NCBI GenBank assembly: GCA_017452525.1
Contig: JAFTMG010000040.1
Location: forward strand, 1 to 47,106
DNA from: Clostridia bacterium
Lineage (GTDB): Bacteria > Bacillota > Clostridia > Oscillospirales > CAG-272
Length of the DNA stretch: 47,106 bases
Direction: 5' to 3'
Shown: positions 22,627 through 30,237 of the stretch, piece by piece
How the letters are laid out: every line of letters begins with the position of its first letter
How positions within the stretch are numbered: the first letter of the stretch is position 1
Notes under the pieces: generated by a model
Seen by the model: only the letters and a program-made list of their open reading frames with translations
Told to the model about the DNA's origin: nothing
The model's database searches: none
Program-made: the position numbers and the translations under genes

Positions 22627-24143
22627 GTGGTACCTCCCGTCAGCGCGGCAACGCATTCCTTCAGCGCCCGCTCGGTCACCTTCCGCTGTGCCTTGATGGC
22701 AGAGGCAACCGACTCGTTGCCCGCCTTCCCCTGTGACATCCACGCATCGGTCATATCGCCCCAATCGTAATAAGCGCCGATATCGTAATAGCGGTTGGCA
22801 AAAATGATATCGATCATATCCGAGGAGCTATCGTCACGGGAGAATTTGGATTTCAGCGCCGTCTCGTAATATGCGGGCAGAATGGTATCCGTGGATTCGC
22901 GCTGAATGGCTTCGAGAAGCAGACCCGCGCGGTCGGTCAATTCAGCCGAGCCCCCCAGCGTCAGGGGTGCTACCGTCACGTAAGACTCTCTCCAGACCAT
23001 GTGCTTGCCGTACACGCCTTCCTCGGCGGAAGGAATCGGCAGGATGCCGAAATCATTGCTGAAGTTGCGGAAGCGCTCGGCATTCTGCATGGCCTCGGCA
23101 TAGAAGAGGATCTGCTTGTTGCCAAACATCGCCTCGCTTCTGCGCCAGCGGTTGGCGTAGCCGTTGGTGGGCATGGTCTCTATATCGTGGCAGACGTTGT
23201 CGGTAAAGAAGAGACTGCGCGCCACCTCGTAAGCGTCGAACAGCTTATCGTTTTGCTCGGTGAGCACGGGCAGATCGTTTTCGTCCTTGACGAAGATCAT
23301 GGCGTCCATGGAGTACATATAAGCAATGGTCGAGCGGGCGTATACGGTCACGTGCCCGTAGCGGTCGTTGTCGTCGTACACGCCGTCACCGTTCAGGTCT
23401 GCGCTGACGTTCTGACAAAGCGTGCCAAACTTCTCAAAGGTCCACTCCTTGTTCGACGCCAAAGCGTACAGATCGGGCAGACCGTGCTCCTCTGCCAGCC
23501 CCTTGTCGAAGAACATACACCACGTCATGTCCTTATCGTTGATGTTCATGTCTCCCGTCACCATGTAAAGACGGTTGGCAAGCGAGAGATCGGACACGGC
23601 GTTCTGATCCCACCACGCCCCTTCAAGATACAGATTGGGTACGGTGTTCAGGTCCATCAGAAGCCCTTTCAGCGCCAGACCGCCCGCATCCATCAAGCGA
23701 AGGAGGGCAAAGTCATAGGTGTGGACCGATGCCAACACGCTGGTCTCCAGCGCCTTTGCCTCGCTCTTGGTCACCAGCTCGACCAGTTCCACGTTGTAGC
23801 GATCCTCAATGGCAACGTTGCGGGTATAAACGGCGTCGTTGACCACGGAACCCGTGATCTCGGTCGCCGCAAACTCCACCGAGCGGTAATCGTTGGTGTT
23901 GGCGTTGACGAGGATGATAAAATCCTCTTTCTTATAATCCGCGTCGGGCAGGGCGGGAGCAACCGCTTCGGGGGCTGCCGTCTCCGTGGCGGACGTGTCC
24001 GACGTGGCTTCTGCGGTGGTAGTCACCGCCGTGGAAGTGGCGGCTGTCGTCACTTCCCCATCCTCCGTTTTTCCGCAGGACAGTACCGACAGTGTCAGCA
24101 TCACTGCCAGCAGAATCCACGCGATCGATCTTGTAGCTTTCAT
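22623..24143 (-). CDS. Extracellular solute-binding lipoprotein 3 (ADP-ribosylglycohydrolase operon)
   Basis: 506 residues from the ATG at 24143; AAAGGAGA lies upstream. Lipobox VLSC (Cys23), Thr/Ala-rich linker to about 65. It shares the block ITGSVVNDAVYTRN (96-109), the motif AWWDQNAVSDLSL (176-188) also present in lipoprotein 5, and an EF-hand-like loop D249-N251-D253-D257-D260. It is the first gene of a three-gene operon whose other products are cytoplasmic glycoside-processing enzymes; it probably captures their substrate. A divergent AraC gene lies upstream. Confidence 0.85.
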   Translation of the reverse strand: MKATRSIAWILLAVMLTLSVLSCGKTEDGEVTTAATSTAVTTTAEATSDTSATETAAPEAVAPALPDADYKKEDFIILVNANTNDYRSVEFAATEITGSVVNDAVYTRNVAIEDRYNVELVELVTKSEAKALETSVLASVHTYDFALLRLMDAGGLALKGLLMDLNTVPNLYLEGAWWDQNAVSDLSLANRLYMVTGDMNINDKDMTWCMFFDKGLAEEHGLPDLYALASNKEWTFEKFGTLCQNVSADLNGDGVYDDNDRYGHVTVYARSTIAYMYSMDAMIFVKDENDLPVLTEQNDKLFDAYEVARSLFFTDNVCHDIETMPTNGYANRWRRSEAMFGNKQILFYAEAMQNAERFRNFSNDFGILPIPSAEEGVYGKHMVWRESYVTVAPLTLGGSAELTDRAGLLLEAIQRESTDTILPAYYETALKSKFSRDDSSSDMIDIIFANRYYDIGAYYDWGDMTDAWMSQGKAGNESVASAIKAQRKVTERALKECVAALTGGTT

Positions 24144-24209
24144 GATCAACTCTCCTTTCACCACGGGATCTCGTCAAAGCTCTTGCTTTTTCCCATGGAT
24201 TGTGCTATC

Positions 24210-24215
24210 ATTATA
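24210..24215 (-). promoter_or_regulatory. -10 box of the lipoprotein 3 operon, lacking a good -35
   Basis: TATAAT on the minus strand (24215-24210), but the bases 16-18 further upstream (around 24232-24238) do not resemble TTGACA. A perfect -10 without a -35, beside a divergent AraC gene, fits an activator-dependent promoter. Confidence 0.5.
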
Positions 24216-24257
24216 GCAACAAAACGCCAATAAAACCACGCAAACAGGGATGAAACT

Positions 24258-25121
24258 ATGCAAATTCAGTCAAATTCAGAAAAAGACAGAAAAAATATTT
24301 TATCGGACGGACACGCCGGGGCGATCTACTATCAGGAGAAGATCTATCAACCCTTTTTCAGCCGATATACCCACTACAAGCAATCGTGGCGCACCAAGCA
24401 GGACCTGCACTACCATAATTATCCCGAATGCGGGCGGTGTCTCAAGGGCGACGGTATCTTCTTCGTCGAGGACCGCGTCTATCCCTTCACCGCGGGCACG
24501 GTCATTTTCTTTCCTGCCGGCATGCACCACATCGCCCAAAGCCCCGTGGAACGCAACAGCCTTTGGGAGTACGTCTGGCTGGATGCCGAGGCGCTCGGAT
24601 TGGAGCTTCCCGCTCACGAGGTCATCGTCCCCGATCGGGATTGCAATGAGCTTTTCCGCATGATGAGCGAAGAGATCTCAAAGGGTGAGGCAGGAGGTCT
24701 TTCCCTCTACCGTCACCTCTGCGCCGCCTTCTTTGACAAGCTGAACGTCTTTACCCGAAGCAACATTTCCGCCGATGAAAAGGCGCGTCAAAGCATCCTC
24801 CCCGCCATCCATGCCATCGCTACTCGTTATCAGGAGCCGCTCACCGCCCCGCAGTTGGCTGAGATCTGCCATTTGAGCGAATCCACCCTGCGGCGCAATT
24901 TTCTCATCGTCACGGGGCAATCCCCCATGGTCTACGTCGCCGCCATCCGCCTTATGATGGCGGAGCAGCTGCTCACTGAGACCGATCTCACCGTCCTCGA
25001 TATCTCCGAGCGTTGCGGCTTCCCCTGCCTTTCCACCTTCAACCGCCAGTTTCTCAAACGCTGCGGCATCTCCCCGCGGGATTTCCGCAAGGAAAAAACC
25101 TCTCCGCCGCGCAAACCTTGA
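24258..25121 (+). CDS. AraC-family regulator, divergent from the lipoprotein 3 operon
   Basis: 287 residues. N-terminal cupin sensor (about 20-140): HYHNYPECGRCLKGDGIFFV with the His/Glu cupin motif, then GTVIFFPAGMHHIA. The C-terminal double helix-turn-helix (about 190-280) includes LTAPQLAEICHLSESTLRRN and LDISERCGFPCLSTFNRQFL. It is probably the activator of the operon at 20246-24143. It resembles the regulator at 10946 in layout, although sequence similarity is limited to the HTH; both sit divergently beside an operon containing a lipoprotein of the same family. Confidence 0.87.
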   Translation: MQIQSNSEKDRKNILSDGHAGAIYYQEKIYQPFFSRYTHYKQSWRTKQDLHYHNYPECGRCLKGDGIFFVEDRVYPFTAGTVIFFPAGMHHIAQSPVERNSLWEYVWLDAEALGLELPAHEVIVPDRDCNELFRMMSEEISKGEAGGLSLYRHLCAAFFDKLNVFTRSNISADEKARQSILPAIHAIATRYQEPLTAPQLAEICHLSESTLRRNFLIVTGQSPMVYVAAIRLMMAEQLLTETDLTVLDISERCGFPCLSTFNRQFLKRCGISPRDFRKEKTSPPRKP

Positions 25122-25146
25122 CACGATTCGCAAATTATACTATAAT
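25118..25146 (+). promoter_or_regulatory. Consensus promoter of the macro-domain gene
   Basis: TTGACA (25118-25123), 17 bases, TATAAT (25141-25146), both perfect. The -35 overlaps the stop codon region of the AraC gene. Confidence 0.85.
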
Positions 25147-25176
25147 AATCAAAAAAAGGAAGTGAGGTGCCCGATC

Positions 25177-26199
25177 ATGCCATTGCAGATCATCCGACAG
25201 GATATCACCAAAATGCGGGTGGATGCCATTGTCAATACCACCAACGGGGAAATGGTCGGCTACAGCGGCGTGGATCTCGCCATTCATACCGCCGCGGGTC
25301 CGGCGCTGGACGAGGAATGTGCCAAGCTGCCACCGCTGGGGCTCGGTCAGGCAGTCATCACGGGCGGCTATGCCCTGCCCTGTAAGTACGTCATTCACAC
25401 CTCGGGGCCAAGATGGTACGGGGGCTTGCAGGGAGAGAGCGTCCTTTTGCGCTCCTGCTACGTCGAGTCGCTGAAGCTGGCGGTCAGGCACGGATGCCGC
25501 TCGGTCGCCTTCCCGCTCATCAGCTCGGGCGTTTACGGCTACCCTAAGGATCAGGTGCTGAAATTCGCCATTCAGACGATCGCCGAATTTTTGCGGGACC
25601 ACGAGCTGACCGTCTACCTCTGCGTCTTCGATCGGGAATCGTATACCTTCAGTCAGAAGCTGTTCCATGATATTCTTCATTTCATCATGGACGAGGCCGG
25701 CAAGGATGACATCGATGAGGCAGACAGCGATTGGTATATCGAGGAAGGGATCAATAAAGCCGACGATATGCTGCAGCGCTCGCAGACGGTCGTCCTGAGT
25801 GAAATCATATCCACACCCATAGCAGGAGAATCGCTTCGGGAATATCTGAAGCACCGCGATAAGAGCTTTCGGGAAATGCTCTTTGATCTCATCGACAAAA
25901 GCGGCATGACAGATGTGGAGTGCTACAAGAGAGCGAATGTAGATAAGCGAACCTTCTCAAAAATCAAAAGTGGCAAGGGCTACCGTCCCTCCAAGCAGAC
26001 AGCCATCGCCTTTGCCATCTCTCTGCGTCTGGATCTGGATCAGACCCAAGAGCTTTTGGCAACCCTCGGATTCACGCTTTCGAGAAGTAGCACATTCGAT
26101 AAAATCATCCGTTATTTTATCCATAACGGGAATTACGATATTTTTGAGATCAACGAGGCTCTGTTTGAGTTTGATCAAAACCTGCTGGGCAATCTCTGA
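25177..26199 (+). CDS. Macro-domain protein with C-terminal helical domain
   Basis: 340 residues. Residues about 1-160 are a macro domain: RVDAIVNTTNGEMVGYSGVD contains the ADP-ribose-binding Asn region, and ISSGVYGYP the phosphate-binding loop. Residues about 215-340 are helical and contain a lambda-repressor-like stretch (MTDVECYKRANVDKRTFSKI), possibly DNA- or protein-binding. Macro domains bind or hydrolyse ADP-ribose or O-acetyl-ADP-ribose. The ATG at 25177 is preferred over a GTG at 25162, which sits too close to AAAGGAA. It lies between two ADP-ribosylglycohydrolase genes (20246 and 28143), which supports a link to ADP-ribose metabolism. Confidence 0.85.
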   Translation: MPLQIIRQDITKMRVDAIVNTTNGEMVGYSGVDLAIHTAAGPALDEECAKLPPLGLGQAVITGGYALPCKYVIHTSGPRWYGGLQGESVLLRSCYVESLKLAVRHGCRSVAFPLISSGVYGYPKDQVLKFAIQTIAEFLRDHELTVYLCVFDRESYTFSQKLFHDILHFIMDEAGKDDIDEADSDWYIEEGINKADDMLQRSQTVVLSEIISTPIAGESLREYLKHRDKSFREMLFDLIDKSGMTDVECYKRANVDKRTFSKIKSGKGYRPSKQTAIAFAISLRLDLDQTQELLATLGFTLSRSSTFDKIIRYFIHNGNYDIFEINEALFEFDQNLLGNL

Positions 26200-26220
26200 A
26201 GTCCCTCAAAAAGCGACCTT

Positions 26221-26250
26221 TTGACACGCATCTGTGATATGCTGTATATG
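26221..26250 (+). promoter_or_regulatory. Promoter of the HD hydrolase gene
   Basis: TTGACA (26221-26226), 18 bases, TATATG (26245-26250). The ATG at 26277 follows a GAAAGGAAA ribosome binding site. Confidence 0.6.
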
Positions 26251-26276
26251 CAAGAAAAACGAAAGGAAATGCACTT

Positions 26277-27332
26277 ATGAAAAAAGAGTTTTCCGCAAAT
26301 GAGATTAGATCCGCCAAAGAGGTCCATTTGTTCAACAAAAACACGCTGTACGTGGTCGATTCCGATCATGAAGCGTACGGATTTTACCGCTATGGAGGGG
26401 AATGGTATCACAAATCCGACTTTTGGGATTATTTTGAGTCCTCAACAATGTTGAGTTACTTTTCGCCGATCACAAAAAGCGAGGCGGCAGAGCTTTATGA
26501 TGCGTGGTGTGAACGGTTAAAAACCGCTCACGATCGGTTGAATCGGGCGATCCGCTTCGCCACCGAGCGCCATGCGGGACAAAAGCGGAAGGGGACGGAT
26601 ATTCCGTATATCCTGCATCCGCTGGAGGTCATGCAGATCCTGTATTCCGTGCGCGCGGATACGGAGCTTCTGATCGCGGGCGTGCTCCATGACACGGTAG
26701 AGGATACCGACACAACGTCGGACGAGATCCGTGAGCTTTTCGGGGACGATGCGGCAGATCTTGTCGCCGCCAACAGCGAAGACAAAAGCAAAACGTGGGA
26801 CGAGCGCAAGCAGCATACCCTTGATACGCTCCCTTCTGCGGATCTCCGCGTCAAGCAACTGATCTTAGCGGATAAGCTGTCCAATTTGAGGAGTATTGCC
26901 TACGACTACCGTCAATTGGGCGCAAAGCTGTGGGAGCGTTTTCGCGCCCCCGCAGAAAAGCAGGCGTGGTATTACAGCGGGATCGACAACGCGCTGAGCT
27001 CTCTTCAGTATTCGCACTGCAAGGATCTGTATTGGGAATACGTCGGGCTTTTCAAGGATGTGTTCGTCAAGTATTATCTGGATGAGGAGCTTGAGATTTT
27101 GCATCAGGTCTGTCTGAGCGGTGAGCATTACTGTCTGCGCAGATCAAGTCCTCAACTGTGGCAAACCTATGAGGAGCTGACCGTTGCGGCATTTTCCGAA
27201 CAATTAGCGACCTCTATCAACCGATCGGACGGTGGGCATCGTTTCCAAAGCGTACGTTTTTCCGAGGAAAACCTGAAGCAACTCCCTCGGGAGCAAGCGG
27301 AACGCATGGAGGACGAGTGGCTATCCCGCTAA
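26277..27332 (+). CDS. HD-domain hydrolase of the MESH1/SpoT-hydrolase type
   Basis: 351 residues. Residues about 84-225 carry all landmarks of the (p)ppGpp hydrolase fold: His99 (RHAGQKRKG), His114 (PYILHP), His138-Asp139 (GVLHDTVEDT), Glu142-Asp143 and Asp199/Asn203 (LADKLSNLRS). There is no synthetase or TGS/ACT domain, so it is a small alarmone hydrolase or MESH1-like NADPH/nucleotide phosphatase. The N-terminal 80 residues (about 15-60 with VVDSDHEAYGFYRYGGEWYH) and the C-terminal 100 are not recognised. It has its own promoter. It could degrade ppGpp-type signals or another pyrophosphorylated nucleotide. Confidence 0.8.
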   Translation: MKKEFSANEIRSAKEVHLFNKNTLYVVDSDHEAYGFYRYGGEWYHKSDFWDYFESSTMLSYFSPITKSEAAELYDAWCERLKTAHDRLNRAIRFATERHAGQKRKGTDIPYILHPLEVMQILYSVRADTELLIAGVLHDTVEDTDTTSDEIRELFGDDAADLVAANSEDKSKTWDERKQHTLDTLPSADLRVKQLILADKLSNLRSIAYDYRQLGAKLWERFRAPAEKQAWYYSGIDNALSSLQYSHCKDLYWEYVGLFKDVFVKYYLDEELEILHQVCLSGEHYCLRRSSPQLWQTYEELTVAAFSEQLATSINRSDGGHRFQSVRFSEENLKQLPREQAERMEDEWLSR

Positions 27333-27450
27333 TCGATACGCCGGATCACTCACGGATCCTTCCGTTGCGCAAAGGTCTCCCGCCGAGCGACCAAACCTCC
27401 CTTTGTTTGTGCTATCCTATAGACACAAAAGCAAAGGGAGGTTTTATACC

Positions 27451-28146
27451 ATGAAAAAGAATGAAGAGTTCATCACCGATTGCGGTGGCATCCGACCGGA
27501 GACGGCGCCGAACGATATCACGGAGCTCGTATTCATCATCGACCGCAGCGGCTCCATGTCCGGCTTTGAGGCGGACACCGTCGGCGGATTTAACGCCACC
27601 GTCGAGAAGCAGAAGGCGCAGGCGGGACGTGTCTACGTCTCCACCGTCTTTTTCGACAACGAGAGCGAGGTCATTCACGACCGCGTGGACATCCGCGAGA
27701 TCGAGCCTATGACCCGAAAGGATTATTGCGTGGGCGGTTGCACTGCCCTGCTCGACGCCATTGGCGGCGCCATTCACCACATCGGCAACGTCCACAAATA
27801 CGCCCGCCCCGAGGACGTACCCGCGCATACCGTTTTCGTCATCACCACCGACGGCATGGAGAACGCCAGCCACCGCTATTCAAGTGCCGAGATCAAGGCA
27901 AAGATCCGTCGGCAGACCGAGAAATACGGCTGGGAATTCATCTTCCTCGCCGCCAACATCGACGCGGTGGAAACAGCGGAGAACATCGGCATCCGCCGAG
28001 AGCGCGCCGCCAATTACCGCCAGACCCGCGAGGGCGTGACGAAAAGCTACTGCGCCATGAGCGAGGCGATCACGGGCATTCGGTGCGGCTGCGCCGACAA
28101 GATCGATCTTGAAGAATATCTGAAGGAGGATGACAAGACAAAATGA
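27451..28146 (+). CDS. von Willebrand factor type A domain protein
   Basis: 231 residues. Single vWA domain: FIIDRSGSMSG supplies the DxSxS metal-ion-dependent adhesion site, followed by GGCTALLDA (Thr ligand) and VFVITTDGMENAS (Asp ligand). There is no signal or membrane segment, so it is a cytoplasmic protein-protein adaptor of the type often paired with enzymes or ATPases. AAAGGGAGG is 9 bases before the ATG. Its stop overlaps the start of the ADP-ribosylglycohydrolase gene (ATGA), so both proteins are made in concert and may interact. Confidence 0.87.
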   Translation: MKKNEEFITDCGGIRPETAPNDITELVFIIDRSGSMSGFEADTVGGFNATVEKQKAQAGRVYVSTVFFDNESEVIHDRVDIREIEPMTRKDYCVGGCTALLDAIGGAIHHIGNVHKYARPEDVPAHTVFVITTDGMENASHRYSSAEIKAKIRRQTEKYGWEFIFLAANIDAVETAENIGIRRERAANYRQTREGVTKSYCAMSEAITGIRCGCADKIDLEEYLKEDDKTK

Positions 28147-29102
28147 CAGAGGAAAAGGTACAGAAGATCAAAGCCGTCATGCTCGGTCACGCCGTGGGTG
28201 ACGCGCTGGGCGTTCCCGTGGAATTTTGCAGCCGCGCGGAATTGGCAGCGGATCCCGTGACCGATATGCGCGGCTTCGGTTCCTATCCCGTTCCCGCGGG
28301 GGCGTGGTCGGATGACACGAGCATGTCACTTGCCGCGCTGGACAGTCTGTCCGAGGGGAAGATCGATATGGGCGAGATCATGGATCACTTCACAAATTGG
28401 GCTTGCGACGGTGCCTACACCCCCACGGACGAGATGTTCGATATCGGCAGGACCTGCCTCGACGCCATTCACAAGCACATCACCGCCCCCACCCTTGCCC
28501 CCACCGCCTGCGGTATGGACGGCGAATATGCCAACGGCAACGGCTCGCTGATGCGCATTCACCCCTTCGCGCTGATGTTCTGGGCGCGTCCCACGCTGCG
28601 CCCCGATCTTGACAACATCATCGACGATGCCTCCGCACTGACCCATACCCACGAGCGCTCCCGATTGGCGTGCAGAGTCTTTACCCGCATCCTGCTCGCC
28701 CTGCTGGATGACCCGCGCAAGGAAGCGGTCTTCCCCGCACTGCAAGCCGCACGTGAGCGATACCGGAACAGCAACGAGCTGCACCACTACGTGCGGCTGT
28801 TCGATCCGAGCCTTGCCCTCCTGCCAACCGACGGGATCCGCAGCACCGGTTACGTCGTCGATACCCTCGAAGCCGCCCTTTGGTGCCTGCTCACCACCGA
28901 CAGCTACCGTGACTGCGTCCTCCGTGCCGTCAACCTCGGCGACGATACTGACACCACCGCCGCTGTCGCCGGTGCGCTGGCAGGCGCGCTGTACGGCTAT
29001 GAGTCGATCCCGAAGACGTGGTTGGAAACGCTGATCCGAAGGGAGTATATTGAGGAGATGTGTGAGAAAGCAGGAACAGCTTGGGACGAAAACACCCAAT
29101 AA
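28143..29102 (+). CDS. ADP-ribosylglycohydrolase (DraG/ARH type)
   Basis: 319 residues, canonical family length. Motifs in order: LGHAVGDALGVPVEF at about 14-28, WSDDTSMSLAALDSL (metal-binding Thr/Asp-Asp), NGNGSLMRIHP, and LGDDTDTTAAVAGALAGALY (second metal site). These are the residues that hold two Mg ions in DraG/ARH1. Reaction: hydrolysis of ADP-ribose from arginine or other protein side chains. It is translationally coupled to the vWA protein through an ATGA overlap. It is distinct from the longer homologue at 20246. Confidence 0.9.
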   Translation: MTEEKVQKIKAVMLGHAVGDALGVPVEFCSRAELAADPVTDMRGFGSYPVPAGAWSDDTSMSLAALDSLSEGKIDMGEIMDHFTNWACDGAYTPTDEMFDIGRTCLDAIHKHITAPTLAPTACGMDGEYANGNGSLMRIHPFALMFWARPTLRPDLDNIIDDASALTHTHERSRLACRVFTRILLALLDDPRKEAVFPALQAARERYRNSNELHHYVRLFDPSLALLPTDGIRSTGYVVDTLEAALWCLLTTDSYRDCVLRAVNLGDDTDTTAAVAGALAGALYGYESIPKTWLETLIRREYIEEMCEKAGTAWDENTQ

Positions 29103-29156
29103 GCCACCATCCAAGCGTGCGAAGCAAAAATTTGCAGAGCATCCCATAAAAATAAG

Positions 29157-29197
29157 ATCCCCCCCGCGGTAGGCATTTGACCTGCCGCGGGGGGATC
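29157..29197 (-). terminator. Long GC-rich hairpin, terminator of the sugar isomerase gene
   Basis: GATCCCCCCCGCGGTAGG pairs with CCTGCCGCGGGGGGATC. On the minus strand the stem is followed by TTATTTTTATG. A second smaller hairpin, GTCCGCC/GGCGGAC then TTTT (29204-29224), lies beside it on the plus strand. Confidence 0.75.
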
Positions 29198-29255
29198 TCT
29201 ACCGTCCGCCGGGGCGGACTTTTGCAAAGGTGACGCCGTGGGACCTTCCCGACGG

Positions 29256-30038
29256 TCACGCCATATACTTCGCCAGATACTCTCTGCTGACCTGCAGGGA
29301 CTTGAAGGGGTCGCCGTCGATCCAACGGCCGTCCTGCTCTACCACATAGTGCTTGACACCGATCTTCTCGGCTACATCCAGAACGCCGTCCCACCAGATG
29401 TTGCCGTTACCGATCTCGGTATAACCCTGGGTGATCTTCTTGTTCTCGTTGAAGTAAGGCTCGATATCCTTCAGGTGGAGGATGTCAATTCTTCCCGCCA
29501 GCTTTTCCAGCCAGAAGCGGACGTCCGCGCCGCCGTGGGCGACCCAGCAGGTATCGAGCACGAAGGAGATGTTCTGCGGATCCAGCTCCGCGACGAGGTA
29601 ATCCATCATCGTCTTGTTGTCCTTTACCTTGACAAACTCGAAGGAATGGTTGTGATAGGTGAGCTTGTAGCCCTCCTTCGCGTAGAGCTCGGCGCTCTTG
29701 TTGAAGGTCTCAATAAACTTCATCAAGCCGTCATAGCTGTGTCGCGCATCCCCGGGCATGCCGCCGATACCGACGTTCTTGGTGCCGAGCTTATCGTGAA
29801 GCGCCATGGTCGCCTTGGGGTCGTTCACGATCTTATTGAAATCATAGTGGGTGCCCACGATGCTCATTCCGTGCTTTTTCGCAAGCTCGGCAAACGCCGG
29901 CAGCTCCACGTTCGACCCTGCGGTCTGTCCCTCGGTATAGCCCATTTTGACCAGACGGGCAAAGGTCTCGTCGATCGATGCCTCATCGTTCATGTAATCT
30001 CTGACCGTATAAAGCTGAAGTCCTAATTTCTGAAACAT
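29256..30038 (-). CDS. Sugar phosphate isomerase/epimerase (xylose-isomerase-like TIM barrel)
   Basis: 260 residues. AP-endonuclease-2/IolE-type TIM barrel: LGLQLYTVRDYM at the start, LTYHNHSFEFV around residue 135 with the metal-binding His-Asn-His, VLDTCWVAHGG, and HLKDIEPYF with a conserved His-x-Lys-Asp. The family isomerises or epimerises sugars or inosose-like compounds with a divalent metal. AAAGGAGCAG precedes the ATG at 30038. It is divergent from the GH10-like gene at 30238 and the promoters sit back to back, suggesting joint regulation, though there is no regulator gene in between. Confidence 0.85.
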   Translation of the reverse strand: MFQKLGLQLYTVRDYMNDEASIDETFARLVKMGYTEGQTAGSNVELPAFAELAKKHGMSIVGTHYDFNKIVNDPKATMALHDKLGTKNVGIGGMPGDARHSYDGLMKFIETFNKSAELYAKEGYKLTYHNHSFEFVKVKDNKTMMDYLVAELDPQNISFVLDTCWVAHGGADVRFWLEKLAGRIDILHLKDIEPYFNENKKITQGYTEIGNGNIWWDGVLDVAEKIGVKHYVVEQDGRWIDGDPFKSLQVSREYLAKYMA

Positions 30039-30101
30039 AGTCTGCTCCTTTATCATTTGAATTTGACGGAACGCCTGTTACCCGGATTCCTTAATGTAAC
30101 C

Positions 30102-30130
30102 ATTATATCTCCAAATGCGGAATAAGTAAA
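30102..30130 (-). promoter_or_regulatory. Promoter of the sugar isomerase gene
   Basis: On the minus strand: TTTACT (30130-30125), 17 bases, TATAAT (30107-30102). Confidence 0.7.
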
Positions 30131-30148
30131 GAGACAATTCAAAAAAAC

Positions 30149-30177
30149 TTGACTGTTTCGGAACAAAATGTTATACT
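30149..30177 (+). promoter_or_regulatory. Promoter of the GH10-like gene
   Basis: TTGACT (30149-30154), 17 bases, TATACT (30172-30177). Confidence 0.75.
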
Positions 30178-30237
30178 TTTCGTAAAGAGGCCGAGCCTAA
30201 GCCAAACACGTTCTGTCATTTCAAGGAGGACATGTCA

